Positions 53,654 through 62,241 of a stretch of DNA of 64,000 bases are shown one piece after another (position 1 is the first letter of the stretch; each line of letters starts with the position of its first letter). The DNA lies in assembly GCF_000304335.1 (NCBI RefSeq), contig NZ_CAJF01000012.1, forward strand, positions 1-64,000, read 5' to 3'. The notes beneath the pieces are model-generated. The model was not told the origin of the DNA. It saw only the letters and a program-made list of their open reading frames with translations, and ran no database searches. Source of the DNA: Microbacterium yannicii PS01. GTDB lineage: Bacteria; Actinomycetota; Actinomycetes; Actinomycetales; Microbacteriaceae. A program made the translations under genes and the position numbers.

Positions 53654-55046
53654 GCGCCACGACGGGCTCGCCGTCCGAGATCTGAAGCACGCGAGTCTCC
53701 GGCTGCTCCGGCAGCGGCAGCTGATACGTGTCGTAGGTGTTCGTCACGGCGTCGGGGGCGACCAGTACCGCGGCGTAGCGGGCGCTGGGCGACACGCACA
53801 CCTGGAGCACCGCATCGGTGTCGGCGATCTCAGTGAGCAGCCGCGTCTCGCCGTCGCTGCCGACGAGGGAGACCGACGTGCGGCCGGTCGGCAGGTCGCC
53901 CTCCAGCACCGCGGCGGTGCGGATGGTCGAGCCGTCCGGCAGAGGAGTCACCGAGCTCACGCCTCCGAGATCGGTGTCGGGGACGACGAGCGGAGCCTCG
54001 CTCGCGTCGGTGAGGTCGATCGTCGACGTCTGCTCGACGCGGTCGACGACCGCCTCGCTCGACCCCCGGGCGATGCCCTCGATCGTCATGGCGGCGCCCA
54101 GCGCGGTGGCGCCGTCGCCGCCCGAGCCGGTCAGCAGCAGCGAGCCGTCGAAGGGCAGCAGCAGCAGGCTGTCGGTGTCGGGAACGAAGCGCCATTCGGC
54201 CACGCGCGGATCGGCGCCTTCGATCGAGATCTCGGCGGGTGCGGCATCCGGGTCCTTCAGCGACGCGGTGTAGAGGCGGCTCTCACGTCCCGATTCCGCG
54301 GTCAGCTCGGCATCCGAGAACGTGTACCCGACGAGCTCGCCGCTGTCGGCGCTCTGCAGATTCGAGATGAACCCGTCGCCCGGCAGCGGCAGCTCGCGGG
54401 CGTCTCCGCCGTCGAGGTCGGTGGCGATGAGCCCGGGGCGATCGTCGTCGGTGCGCACCGACACCACCAGATGCTGCGTGGTCGCGCGGAAGTCCTCGAT
54501 GTGAGGGTGCGTGAAGACGGGCTCGGCGTTCTCGCCGGTGAGGTCGGTGCGGTAGATGACGTCGCCGTCGTCGGTGGCCCGCTGCAGGAGGTACACCTCG
54601 GCCGGCGGCGTGCGGAAGGTTTCGACCAATGACGCGTCCGGACCACCGCCGAGCGAGGCGACCTCGTCGATCTCGACGGTGTACTCGGTGTCGTCCCACA
54701 GCGGCAGCGTGAAGCGCACCCCGATGCTCCGCCCCGAGGTGTCGACGTCGAACGGAGTCGCGGGCGTGATCGTCACCTGCGACGGGGCGACGTCGGCCAG
54801 CGATTGGGACGTGGTGACGATGAGGCGGGATCCGGATGCCGCCGCCGCCGCGGCCGGATCGACCGAGACGTCGGTCACCCGGGGCCCCTGAGCCACGCTC
54901 GCCGCCGCGCCGGCGAGACCGAGCACGGCGAGCGCGCCTACGACGATCGCGAAGCTCGCCACGAAGAGACGGCCGCGGCGATGCCGGGTGCGGGCGCGCC
55001 GCGAGACCGGCTCCTGCCCGCCGACGCGCCGAGGCTCAGTACTCAT
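53610..55046 (-). CDS. Exported or anchored beta-propeller-like protein of unknown function
   Basis: A 478-aa protein with an Arg-rich cytoplasmic N-terminus and one transmembrane helix (about 27-48). The exterior has an Ig-like segment (about 60-145) and then repeated TolB/WD-like strands (VYLLQRATDDGDVIYRTDL, GLIATDLDGGDARELPLP). It overlaps the TIGR03943 gene by 11 nt. Its position downstream of zinc genes may reflect co-transcription; function unknown. Confidence 0.7.
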   Translation of the reverse strand: MSTEPRRVGGQEPVSRRARTRHRRGRLFVASFAIVVGALAVLGLAGAAASVAQGPRVTDVSVDPAAAAAASGSRLIVTTSQSLADVAPSQVTITPATPFDVDTSGRSIGVRFTLPLWDDTEYTVEIDEVASLGGGPDASLVETFRTPPAEVYLLQRATDDGDVIYRTDLTGENAEPVFTHPHIEDFRATTQHLVVSVRTDDDRPGLIATDLDGGDARELPLPGDGFISNLQSADSGELVGYTFSDAELTAESGRESRLYTASLKDPDAAPAEISIEGADPRVAEWRFVPDTDSLLLLPFDGSLLLTGSGGDGATALGAAMTIEGIARGSSEAVVDRVEQTSTIDLTDASEAPLVVPDTDLGGVSSVTPLPDGSTIRTAAVLEGDLPTGRTSVSLVGSDGETRLLTEIADTDAVLQVCVSPSARYAAVLVAPDAVTNTYDTYQLPLPEQPETRVLQISDGEPVVALTGAAISWCQVPPN

Positions 55047-55917
55047 ACGGATCCTCGGGCTCCGAGATCGCCTGCACCGCCGCGGCGTCGATCGCCAGCC
55101 GGCCGTCCGACGACGAGCGCACCGTGCCGGTGATCGTGACCCACTGGCCGGTGGCGGGCGCGGGCGCGACGCCGACCACGGGGATGCTCGCGGGCTGGGC
55201 ATCGATCACGCAGTGCGTGATGACGAGGCGCGTCAGGTCGAATCCGCCGTCCTCCGACGGGGTCACGAAGCCCGTCAGCTCGACGGTGTCGCCGTCGAAC
55301 GCGTCGGGACTGGTGGCCGTGGCGAACGCGGTGGACCACTCGCCCACACCGAACGACGAGGTGTCTCCGGTCGAGGCCAGGGTCACGACATCCGCTCCGC
55401 CGAACAACGGCGTCGCGCCGACGTCGCGCGACATCGCGAGCTCGGCCGACAGCGACGCCGGCGGCAGCACGAGCGTGAGGACGACGACTCCGGATGCCGC
55501 CACCCCGCCGACCACCGTCGCGAGGACGGCCGCCGGGTGGCGCGGGTGCTCGTGGCCGTGATCGTGGTCGTTCACAGACTTCGCAGAATGGGGCGAAACT
55601 CGCAGGCCTTCGGGCGAATCGGGCGAGATCGGCGCGATTCTGCGAACTCTGTGAGCTTCCGGCTCGACGTCCGCCTGTCCACCGTGGTCGTGGCCGTGGT
55701 CATGCCCGTGGTCGGCCTCGGCGCCGAGGGGCAGCGCGAACGAGGCGACGGTGCCCACGAGCACGAGCACCGCCATCGACACGGCGAACCAGGTCGAGTC
55801 GGGATTGATGTACAGACCCAGGCGCCCGGTGACGGCGAGCGAGATCGTGACGACGGCCAGCGCCGCAGCGAGACCGACTCCCAGCCACCGCGTTGCGACG
55901 TACTCCGCCTTACGCAA
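55036..55917 (-). CDS. TIGR03943-family permease partner protein (DUF1980), His-rich
   Basis: A 293-aa membrane protein with three hydrophobic segments (two N-terminal, one at about 128-150) and an OB-like C-terminal domain (ELTGFVTPSEDGGFDLTRLVITHC). This family is regularly encoded beside UPF0718 permeases. A cytoplasmic His loop (HGHDHGHDH, DHDHGHEH) is split by about 28 residues encoded by the palindrome at 55572-55654. Zur is upstream in the same operon, suggesting zinc. Confidence 0.82.
   Translation of the reverse strand: MRKAEYVATRWLGVGLAAALAVVTISLAVTGRLGLYINPDSTWFAVSMAVLVLVGTVASFALPLGAEADHGHDHGHDHGGQADVEPEAHRVRRIAPISPDSPEGLRVSPHSAKSVNDHDHGHEHPRHPAAVLATVVGGVAASGVVVLTLVLPPASLSAELAMSRDVGATPLFGGADVVTLASTGDTSSFGVGEWSTAFATATSPDAFDGDTVELTGFVTPSEDGGFDLTRLVITHCVIDAQPASIPVVGVAPAPATGQWVTITGTVRSSSDGRLAIDAAAVQAISEPEDPYEY
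55572..55654. repeat. 83-bp palindromic element inside the TIGR03943 gene
   Basis: Arms TCACAGACTTCGCAGAAT and ATTCTGCGAACTCTGTGA pair at 17 of 18 positions. It is in frame, interrupting a His-rich loop. Confidence 0.82.
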
Positions 55918-56974
55918 AGAGGTTCACCGCCGTCCCGATCGCGAAGGCGGCGAGCACGACCACCACGACGATGCCGCCGAGCGTGCGCCACGTGAAGGTC
56001 GTGCGCATGAGGGCGAGCATCTTGACGTCGACGAGCGGCCCGACCAGCAGGAACGCCACGATCGAGCCCGGGGTGAACGTCGAGGCGAACGAGAGCGCGA
56101 AGAAGGAGTCGACGTTCGAGCAGATCGACACGACCATCGCGAGCATCATCATCGCGACGATCGACAGCGCCGGGTTCGAGCCGATCGCGACGAGCGCCTC
56201 GCGCGGCACGAGCACCTGCACCGCCCCCGCGAGCGCCGAGCCGATGATGAGCGCCGGCATCACGGCCCGGAGCTCGATGACGAACTGGGCGAGCGTGCGG
56301 CGTCCGCGCCCGCCGGGCTCGTGCGTCACAAGGGCGCACGTGTCGCGGAACCGCTCCGTCAGCAGGGCGTCGGGGGACGGATGCCGGCTGTACAGCCAGC
56401 CGATGAGGTTCGCGATGGCGTAGCCGCCCAGCAGCCGCGCGATGAGGATGCCGTCGCTGTAGCCGAAGGCCTGATGCGTCGTGATGATCACGATGGGATT
56501 CACGATCGGCGCCGCGATGAGGAACGTGAGGGTCTCGGGCACCGAGAACCCGCGCATCATCAGGCCACGGGCGAAGGGCACGTTTCCGCACTCGCACACC
56601 GGCACGACCATGCCGAGCAGCGACAGCACGGCGCGGCGCGCCCACGCCCGCCGCGGCATCCATCGCTCGATGACGCCCGGCGGCACCCACACCTGCACGA
56701 CGATCGAGAGCACCACGCCGAGCGCGACGAACGGCAGCGACTCGATCAGCACGCTGATGGCGAGCGTCAGCCCGTCCTGCGCCCGCGTGGGCAGTGGAGC
56801 CGGGAAGAGCTGCGGTGCGAGCCAGTCGATGAGGAAGAGCCCCGCGACCGCGAGCACGCCGATCCCCGCCCACACCAGGGTGCGGGCCGAGGCCGACGGT
56901 CGGGGCGGGCGCGCTTCGACGGGCTCAGCGACCGGTCCCCGAGCTCGGCGAAGGGCGGAGTCAGTCCGCGTCAC
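55910..56974 (-). CDS. UPF0718 (DUF318) family permease
   Basis: A 354-aa membrane protein with about eight hydrophobic helices and the CECGNVPFARGLMMRG motif of this permease group, plus SICSNVDSFFALSFA. It pairs with the TIGR03943 protein (8-nt overlap). N-terminal residues (ALRRARGPVAEPVEAR) come from a palindromic element. Starts at GTG 56974, overlapping zur by 14 nt. Ion specificity unproven. Confidence 0.85.
   Translation of the reverse strand: MTRTDSALRRARGPVAEPVEARPPRPSASARTLVWAGIGVLAVAGLFLIDWLAPQLFPAPLPTRAQDGLTLAISVLIESLPFVALGVVLSIVVQVWVPPGVIERWMPRRAWARRAVLSLLGMVVPVCECGNVPFARGLMMRGFSVPETLTFLIAAPIVNPIVIITTHQAFGYSDGILIARLLGGYAIANLIGWLYSRHPSPDALLTERFRDTCALVTHEPGGRGRRTLAQFVIELRAVMPALIIGSALAGAVQVLVPREALVAIGSNPALSIVAMMMLAMVVSICSNVDSFFALSFASTFTPGSIVAFLLVGPLVDVKMLALMRTTFTWRTLGGIVVVVVLAAFAIGTAVNLFA
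56913..56957. repeat. Palindromic element (GACCGGTC-centred family) inside UPF0718 permease
   Basis: GCTTCGACGGGCTCAGCGACC and its inverted partner are centred on GACCGGTC. Compare 9044-9089 and 4685-4735; the encoded peptide is similar. Confidence 0.72.
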
Positions 56975-57401
56975 GCTCTTCGACGTCTTTCATCCCCGCG
57001 GCGGGCGCGCCGTGCTCCGCAGAGCAGGTGGCGCACAGCCCGAAGATGTCGACGATGTGCTCGGCCGCGCTGAACCCGTGGCTCTCGGCAGTGCGCTTGG
57101 CCCACTGCTCGACGTCGGACGCCTCGATCTCGACGGTCAGCCCGCAGGAACGGCAGATGAGATGGTGGTGGTGGCCCGTGCTGGCGCAGGCGCGGTACAG
57201 CGCTTCGCCGTCGGGGCTCTGCAGCGAGTCGGCGCCGCCCTGTGCGGCCAGACCGGCCAGCGCGCGATACACCGTCGCCAGCCCGATGCCGGTGTTCTCG
57301 TCGCGCAGGGTCGCGTGCAGGGACTGCGCGCTCACGAAGCCACGGGCGTCGGCGAGCGCTTCGCGCACGCGCTCGCGCTGCCAGGTGTTGCGCTGGGCCA
57401 T
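56961..57401 (-). CDS. zur: Fur-family regulator, probably Zur
   Basis: A 146-aa winged-helix metalloregulator. HTH ALADARGFVSAQSLHATL; metal sites GHHHHLICRSCG and GLCATCS (C-x2-C pairs for structural zinc). Zur is inferred from adjacent znuABC with a Zur-like box. TAGACT with a seven-base gap precedes ATG 57401. Confidence 0.85.
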   Translation of the reverse strand: MAQRNTWQRERVREALADARGFVSAQSLHATLRDENTGIGLATVYRALAGLAAQGGADSLQSPDGEALYRACASTGHHHHLICRSCGLTVEIEASDVEQWAKRTAESHGFSAAEHIVDIFGLCATCSAEHGAPAAGMKDVEERDAD

Positions 57402-57468
57402 GCCGGGAAGTCTACCGGCGGGTCCTGGGCATCGGCCGGGCGCCGGTGACGGCGGTCAGGTGTGCCGT

Positions 57469-57552
57469 ACTCCTGAGATTCGCAGCGCTGCAGAGGGATG
57501 GCACGCGACATCCCGGGGCGGTGGCTCAGACGAGGACCGCAAACTCAGGAGT
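57469..57552. repeat. 84-bp palindromic element in the zur-znuB gap
   Basis: Ends ACTCCTGAG and CTCAGGAGT are exact inverted repeats, with weaker inner pairing and a central GGGATG/CATCCC. Size is like the cobA and TIGR03943 elements; sequence differs. Confidence 0.6.
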
Positions 57553-57611
57553 TGTGTACGTCGGTCGCCGCTGACTTCGACGAGCTCGGGCATGCGGGAC
57601 GGCCGCGGCGC

Positions 57612-58481
57612 TCAGGGGCCGCTCGCTGCGCGGGTGACGCGGCCGCGTCGTGCGCCGATCACCCGGCAGACGAGGTAGATCGCGAACGAGACGGTCGTGA
57701 TGTAGGGGCTTACCGGCAGCGTGCCCATGATCGCGAGCAGGATGCCGCCGACGGCCGACACGAACCCGAAGGCCGCCGACAGCAGGGGCACCGACAGCGG
57801 CCCCGTCGCGACGCGCATCGCGGCGGCGGCCGGAGTCACGAGCAGCGCCATCACCAGCAGCGCGCCGATGATGTGGACGGCGACGGCGACGATGAGGCCG
57901 AGCAGCAGCATGAACGCCAGCGACACCGCGGTCGTCGGCACGCCCCGCGCCGCGGCGGACTGCGGGTCGAGCGAGTCGAACCGCAGCGGGCGCCAGATCA
58001 GCAGAAGCCCGAGCAGCACCACGGCGCCGATCGCGATGAGCCAGCCGAGCTGGCCCGACTGCACCGACACGATCTGCCCCGTCAGCAGGCTGAAGCGGTT
58101 GGCGCTGCGGCCGTCGTAGAGCGAGAGGAACAGGATGCCGAGGCCGAGGCCGAACGGCATGAGCACCCCGATGATCGAGTTGCGGTCGCGCGCGCGAGCG
58201 CCGAGCACCCCGATGATCGCGGCCGCGACGATCGAGCCGACGATAGAGCCGGTCACCACGTCCCACCCGATCAGCAGCGCCGCCGCCGCGCCCGCGAACG
58301 ACAGCTCACTGATGCCGTGGACGGCGAACGCCATGTCGCGCTGCATCACGAACACGCCGATCAGCCCGCCGACGAGGCCCAGCACCGCGCCGGCCCACAC
58401 CGAGTTCGACACGAGCGCGAGGATCTCGCCGTACACGGGCAGACCGCCGAACATCGCATCTGCGATGTCGTCCCAGTTCAT
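57612..58481 (-). CDS. znuB: Zinc ABC transporter permease ZnuB
   Basis: A 289-aa ABC-3 family permease with about eight hydrophobic segments. FAVHGISELSFAGAAAALLIG and LVMALLVTPAAAAMRV are family hallmarks. Overlaps znuC by 4 nt. Confidence 0.9.
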   Translation of the reverse strand: MNWDDIADAMFGGLPVYGEILALVSNSVWAGAVLGLVGGLIGVFVMQRDMAFAVHGISELSFAGAAAALLIGWDVVTGSIVGSIVAAAIIGVLGARARDRNSIIGVLMPFGLGLGILFLSLYDGRSANRFSLLTGQIVSVQSGQLGWLIAIGAVVLLGLLLIWRPLRFDSLDPQSAAARGVPTTAVSLAFMLLLGLIVAVAVHIIGALLVMALLVTPAAAAMRVATGPLSVPLLSAAFGFVSAVGGILLAIMGTLPVSPYITTVSFAIYLVCRVIGARRGRVTRAASGP

Positions 58482-59299
58482 TCGTGCACCTCGTCGTGAT
58501 GGTGATGGGATGCCTCGGCATCCGGCGCGCCGACGACCACCAGCCGATCGCCCGCGCGCAGCACGAACACGTGCGCCCCGTACAGCGCGGTGAGGACGTC
58601 CGAGCGGAGCACCTCCTGCGGCGTCCCGAGGGTGAAGCGGCCGTTCGCGATGTAGAGGATCCGGTCGACCTTGCCCAGCACCGGGTTGATGTCGTGCGTC
58701 ACGAGCAGGACCGCGGCGTGCTTCTCCCGGCGGTGCCGGTCGATGAGCCCGATGACCGCCTGCTGATTGGCGAGGTCCAGGCTCGTCAGCGGCTCGTCGC
58801 AGAGCAGCAGGCCGGGGTCGTCGGCCAGCGCCTGCCCGGCGCGCAGTCGCTGCTGTTCGCCGCCCGACAGCTGTCCCACCGGGCGGTCGGCGAAGTCGCG
58901 CGCGCCGACCGCGTCGATCAGCGCGTCGACGCGCCGGCGGTCGCCGCGGCGCGGGAACGGGAGACCGAACCGGTGTCCGTCCACGCCGAGCGTGACGAGG
59001 TCGCGTCCGCGCAGCGCGGTGTCGCGCGGCAGCGGCCGCGACTGCGGGATGTACCCGATGCGGCGGTTGCCCCGCCCGCGCACCCCGTCCCCGAGCACCT
59101 GGATCGTGCCGCTCGAGAGCTGCTCCAGCCCGAGGATCGCCCGCAGCAGCGTCGTCTTGCCCGAGCCGCTCGGGCCGAGCACCGCGATCAGCTCGCCGGG
59201 ATGGACGTCCAGGTCGAGCCCCGACCACAGCTCCCGGTCGCCGCGCCGAAGGGCGGCGTTCCGGATCCGCAGGACCGGTTCGCCGGAGGCGGCCGTCAC
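58478..59299 (-). CDS. znuC: Zinc ABC transporter ATP-binding protein ZnuC
   Basis: A 273-aa ATPase: Walker A GPSGSGKTT, signature LSGGEQQRLRAGQAL, Walker B LLLCDEPLTSLD, H-loop VTHD. GTG 59299 overlaps the znuA stop (GTGA). C-terminal HHHHDEVHE may bind metal. Confidence 0.9.
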   Translation of the reverse strand: MTAASGEPVLRIRNAALRRGDRELWSGLDLDVHPGELIAVLGPSGSGKTTLLRAILGLEQLSSGTIQVLGDGVRGRGNRRIGYIPQSRPLPRDTALRGRDLVTLGVDGHRFGLPFPRRGDRRRVDALIDAVGARDFADRPVGQLSGGEQQRLRAGQALADDPGLLLCDEPLTSLDLANQQAVIGLIDRHRREKHAAVLLVTHDINPVLGKVDRILYIANGRFTLGTPQEVLRSDVLTALYGAHVFVLRAGDRLVVVGAPDAEASHHHHDEVHE

Positions 59300-60315
59300 C
59301 CGGCCAGCGCCGTGCTCAGCGCCTCGATGTTCGCCTGCATCCACGAGATGTAAGTCTGGCCCTCAGGGAGCGTTTCCGAAAACGCGATCACCGGGATGCC
59401 GGCGGCCTCGGCCGCGTCGACGATCTGCGTCGTCTCGGCGCCGCCCGTCTGCGTGTTGGTGACGACGAGGCGAACGTCGCCAGACTCGAGCACGCCGAGG
59501 GATTCGAGCAGGGTCGCGGGCGCGACATCCTGTCCCTCCTCAACGGCCTCGCTGAACGCGTCGGGCGTGACGTTCTCGAGCCCTGCCTCACGGGTGAGGT
59601 AGACCGGGACGGGTTCGGTCACGAAGATCCTGGTCCCCTCCTGGGCCGCAGCGATCTCGGCGAGCGACGTCTCGAGACCCGCGATCTCGCCGGCGAAGGC
59701 CTCGGCGTTGGCGGTGAAGGTCTCGGCGTCGTCGGGACTCAGCTCGCCGAGTTCCTCGGCGAGCGCCTCGGCGACGTGCGTGATCGTGTGCGGGTCGTAC
59801 CACACGTGCTCGTTGAAGCCCTCGATGTGCTCGTGAGCGTGATCGTGGCCCTCTTCCTCGGCGTGCGCCTCTTCCGCCTCGCCGGCGTGCTCCTCGCCGG
59901 CGTGCTCGTCCTCGGCGTGGCCCTCGTTCTCGGGCCAGTCGTGTGAGAACTCCGCGGCGGTGACGACGTGCGCCTCGCTGCCGCTGGCCTCGATCAGCGC
60001 GTCGACGAACGCGTCGTAGCCGCCGCCGTTCTCGATGATGAGATCGGCATCGGCCACCGTGAGCTGGTCGCGTGCGCTGGGCTCGAACGAGTGGGGATCC
60101 TGCGACTCGTTGGTGACGATCGAGGTCACGTCCACCAGGTCGCCGCCGACGGCCTCGGCGATCTGCCCGTAGACGTTGGTCGAGGCGACCACCGACAGCC
60201 GGGCGTCCGACTCACCGTCGCCGCTCGCCGCCGACGTGGTGGCGCACCCGGCGAGGGCGAGAGTGGATGCCGCGGCCAGACCGAGAAGGATGAGCGAGCG
60301 CCGGTTCGAGATCAT
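59296..60315 (-). CDS. znuA: Zinc-binding lipoprotein ZnuA
   Basis: A 339-aa cluster A-I metal-binding lipoprotein (lipobox LALAGC, C24). It has the DPHSFEPSARDQLTVADADLII signature, a His/Glu/Asp-rich flexible loop (residues 128-165) typical of ZnuA, and FNEHVWYDPHTITHVAEALAEEL. TAGACT plus six bases precedes ATG 60315. Confidence 0.93.
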   Translation of the reverse strand: MISNRRSLILLGLAAASTLALAGCATTSAASGDGESDARLSVVASTNVYGQIAEAVGGDLVDVTSIVTNESQDPHSFEPSARDQLTVADADLIIENGGGYDAFVDALIEASGSEAHVVTAAEFSHDWPENEGHAEDEHAGEEHAGEAEEAHAEEEGHDHAHEHIEGFNEHVWYDPHTITHVAEALAEELGELSPDDAETFTANAEAFAGEIAGLETSLAEIAAAQEGTRIFVTEPVPVYLTREAGLENVTPDAFSEAVEEGQDVAPATLLESLGVLESGDVRLVVTNTQTGGAETTQIVDAAEAAGIPVIAFSETLPEGQTYISWMQANIEALSTALAG

Positions 60316-60334
60316 GCCGCCAGTCTAACGCTAT

Positions 60335-60349
60335 TGATAATCGTTCTCG
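60335..60349. promoter_or_regulatory. Zur box upstream of znuABC
   Basis: TGATAATCGTTCTCG (minus strand CGAGAACGATTATCA) resembles the Zur/Fur palindrome TGATAATGATTATCA. It lies 7 bp upstream of the -10 TAGACT (60327-60322), so bound Zur would block the promoter. Confidence 0.72.
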
Positions 60350-60453
60350 CACAAGGACCTCGATTCGCCCCGTGATGCGCGGCTATGTGCCCCTGCAGCG
60401 GGAGAAGTCAAGCCCCGCGAAGGGACCGGCGAGGCCGCATACGGTCAGTTGCC

Positions 60454-62187
60454 ATGACGGACGACACGGCGACCGGCCCCTTCGCGCCGGCCGCCCGCCG
60501 TCAGCTCGCGGTGACGTGGGGGATCCCCGACGAGTACGGCGGAATGACGGCGGCGCTGCTGCGCCGGTCGCGCGCGTTCGCACGCGCCGGGACGCGGGTG
60601 GACGTGCTGACCTTCGAGCCGCTTCCCGACTATGAAGAGGTGCGCCAGCGGCTGCGCGACCGCGGCGAGCTCGTCGACGGAATGCGCCTGCGCAACATCT
60701 ACGAGGACTTCCGGGAATCCGCCCGGGAACCCGTCACCGTCGCTGTCCGACCGGGAAGCCTCTCGCGGCCACACGACGACGAGTCCGTCACGATCCGCGG
60801 CTCGGTGCGGCGATGGCGCAGGGGCGAGAGCGATGCGCGCGTCGAGCACCGCCGCTCCGACGGGAGCCTCGCCCTCCTCGATGAGCGGCGCCGCGGTGGC
60901 GGCCGCCTGATCACGTCGTTCGATCGCACCGGCCGCACGACCGGTCAGTGGACCTCCGCCTCGGCGTTCCGCTTCGCCTGGATCGACGAGCTCCTCGCGG
61001 GTGAGCCGGCCGTGGCGATCGTCGACAGCAAGACCGTCGCGCGCTGGATGCAGACCTACCGGCGCCCGAACGTCGCGCTCGTCCATATGGTGCACGGCGC
61101 GCACCATGACGCCCGTGGGCGCCTCACCGACTCTCGCCGCCCCGTCTTCGAGAATCTCCACCGGTGGGACGCCGTGGTCTTCCTCACCGCCCGCCAGCGT
61201 GCGGCGGCGATCGAGCTGCTGGGCGACTCCGGCAACCTCCACGTGATCCCGAACGCCGTGACGACCCCCGATCGGATGCCGCGGCTCCCGCCCGACCGGC
61301 TGCACGGGGTGATCGTGGCCCGGCTCAGCGGCATCAAGCGCCTCGATCACGCCCTGCGCGTGATCGCCGCCGTTCGCGCCCTCGACATCCCCGTCACCGC
61401 CGAGATCATCGGCGAGGGCGACCGCCGCGCCCGCCTCGAGGCCGAGGCCGAGCGGCTCGGCCTGCAGGGCGTTGTGCGCTTCACCGGCTACATCCCCCGC
61501 GCGGCGGAGCGCTATGCGGGCGGCTCGTGGACTCTGCTCACGAGCCGCTCGGAGGGCGAGTCGATGAGTCTGGTCGAGGCGATGGCGGCCGGGTGCCTGC
61601 CCGTGGCCTACGACATCCGCTACGGCCCCGCCGAGGTCATCGCCGACGGGCGCAATGGCCGGCTCGTGCCGGACGGCGACATCGAGCGCGCCACCCAGGC
61701 GCTCGCGGGGCTGTGCGTGCTCGACGACGACGCACTGGCGGCGACGCGGCGCCAGGCGCGCCGCACGGCGGAGCGGCACAACGACCGTGCCGTCTTCGAT
61801 CTGTGGACCGAGGCGCTCGGCTCGGCGATCGAGCGCGCAGCGGCGCGGACTCCCCTCGACAACGGGGCGCTCGGGCGGGTGCGCGTGCGGCGGCTGCGGG
61901 GACGACTCCTCGTGACGGCCCGGTTGCCACGAGGACCGCGGCCGACCCGGATCGAGGTGGGGCTCTCGACACGCGAGAGCATCGCGGCGCTCGTCCCGAT
62001 GCGGCGATTCGGGCGCTGGCGCTTCGCACGGCTGGACCGCGAGGGGTCGGCCCGCCTGTCGGGAGAAACCGTGAAGACGCGTTTCGTGGTCCATGTCGAC
62101 GGCGCGGTCGTGGGCGTGGACGCCGGCATGCGGCATCCGGATCAGCGTTCTCTCGCCCGGCGCGCCGCCGACCGCCTCCGGCGCTGA
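60454..62187 (+). CDS. GT4-family glycosyltransferase (TagE/TarM-like)
   Basis: A 577-aa glycosyltransferase. The N-terminal WGIPDEYGGMTAALLRRS and C-terminal SRSEGESMSLVEAMAAGCLPVAYDIRYGPAEVI are like poly(glycerol-phosphate) alpha-glucosyltransferases. The nucleotide-sugar region has RLSGIKRLDHAL and GEGDRRARLEAEAERLGL. The last 100 residues are a separate beta-like domain. It may glycosylate wall polymers. ATG 60454 has TACGGT 8 nt upstream. Confidence 0.82.
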   Translation: MTDDTATGPFAPAARRQLAVTWGIPDEYGGMTAALLRRSRAFARAGTRVDVLTFEPLPDYEEVRQRLRDRGELVDGMRLRNIYEDFRESAREPVTVAVRPGSLSRPHDDESVTIRGSVRRWRRGESDARVEHRRSDGSLALLDERRRGGGRLITSFDRTGRTTGQWTSASAFRFAWIDELLAGEPAVAIVDSKTVARWMQTYRRPNVALVHMVHGAHHDARGRLTDSRRPVFENLHRWDAVVFLTARQRAAAIELLGDSGNLHVIPNAVTTPDRMPRLPPDRLHGVIVARLSGIKRLDHALRVIAAVRALDIPVTAEIIGEGDRRARLEAEAERLGLQGVVRFTGYIPRAAERYAGGSWTLLTSRSEGESMSLVEAMAAGCLPVAYDIRYGPAEVIADGRNGRLVPDGDIERATQALAGLCVLDDDALAATRRQARRTAERHNDRAVFDLWTEALGSAIERAAARTPLDNGALGRVRVRRLRGRLLVTARLPRGPRPTRIEVGLSTRESIAALVPMRRFGRWRFARLDREGSARLSGETVKTRFVVHVDGAVVGVDAGMRHPDQRSLARRAADRLRR

Positions 62188-62241
62188 GTCCGCGAGCCGG
62201 TCGAGCCCGGACGCCCGAAATGAGCGCGGCCTCCGGTGGAG

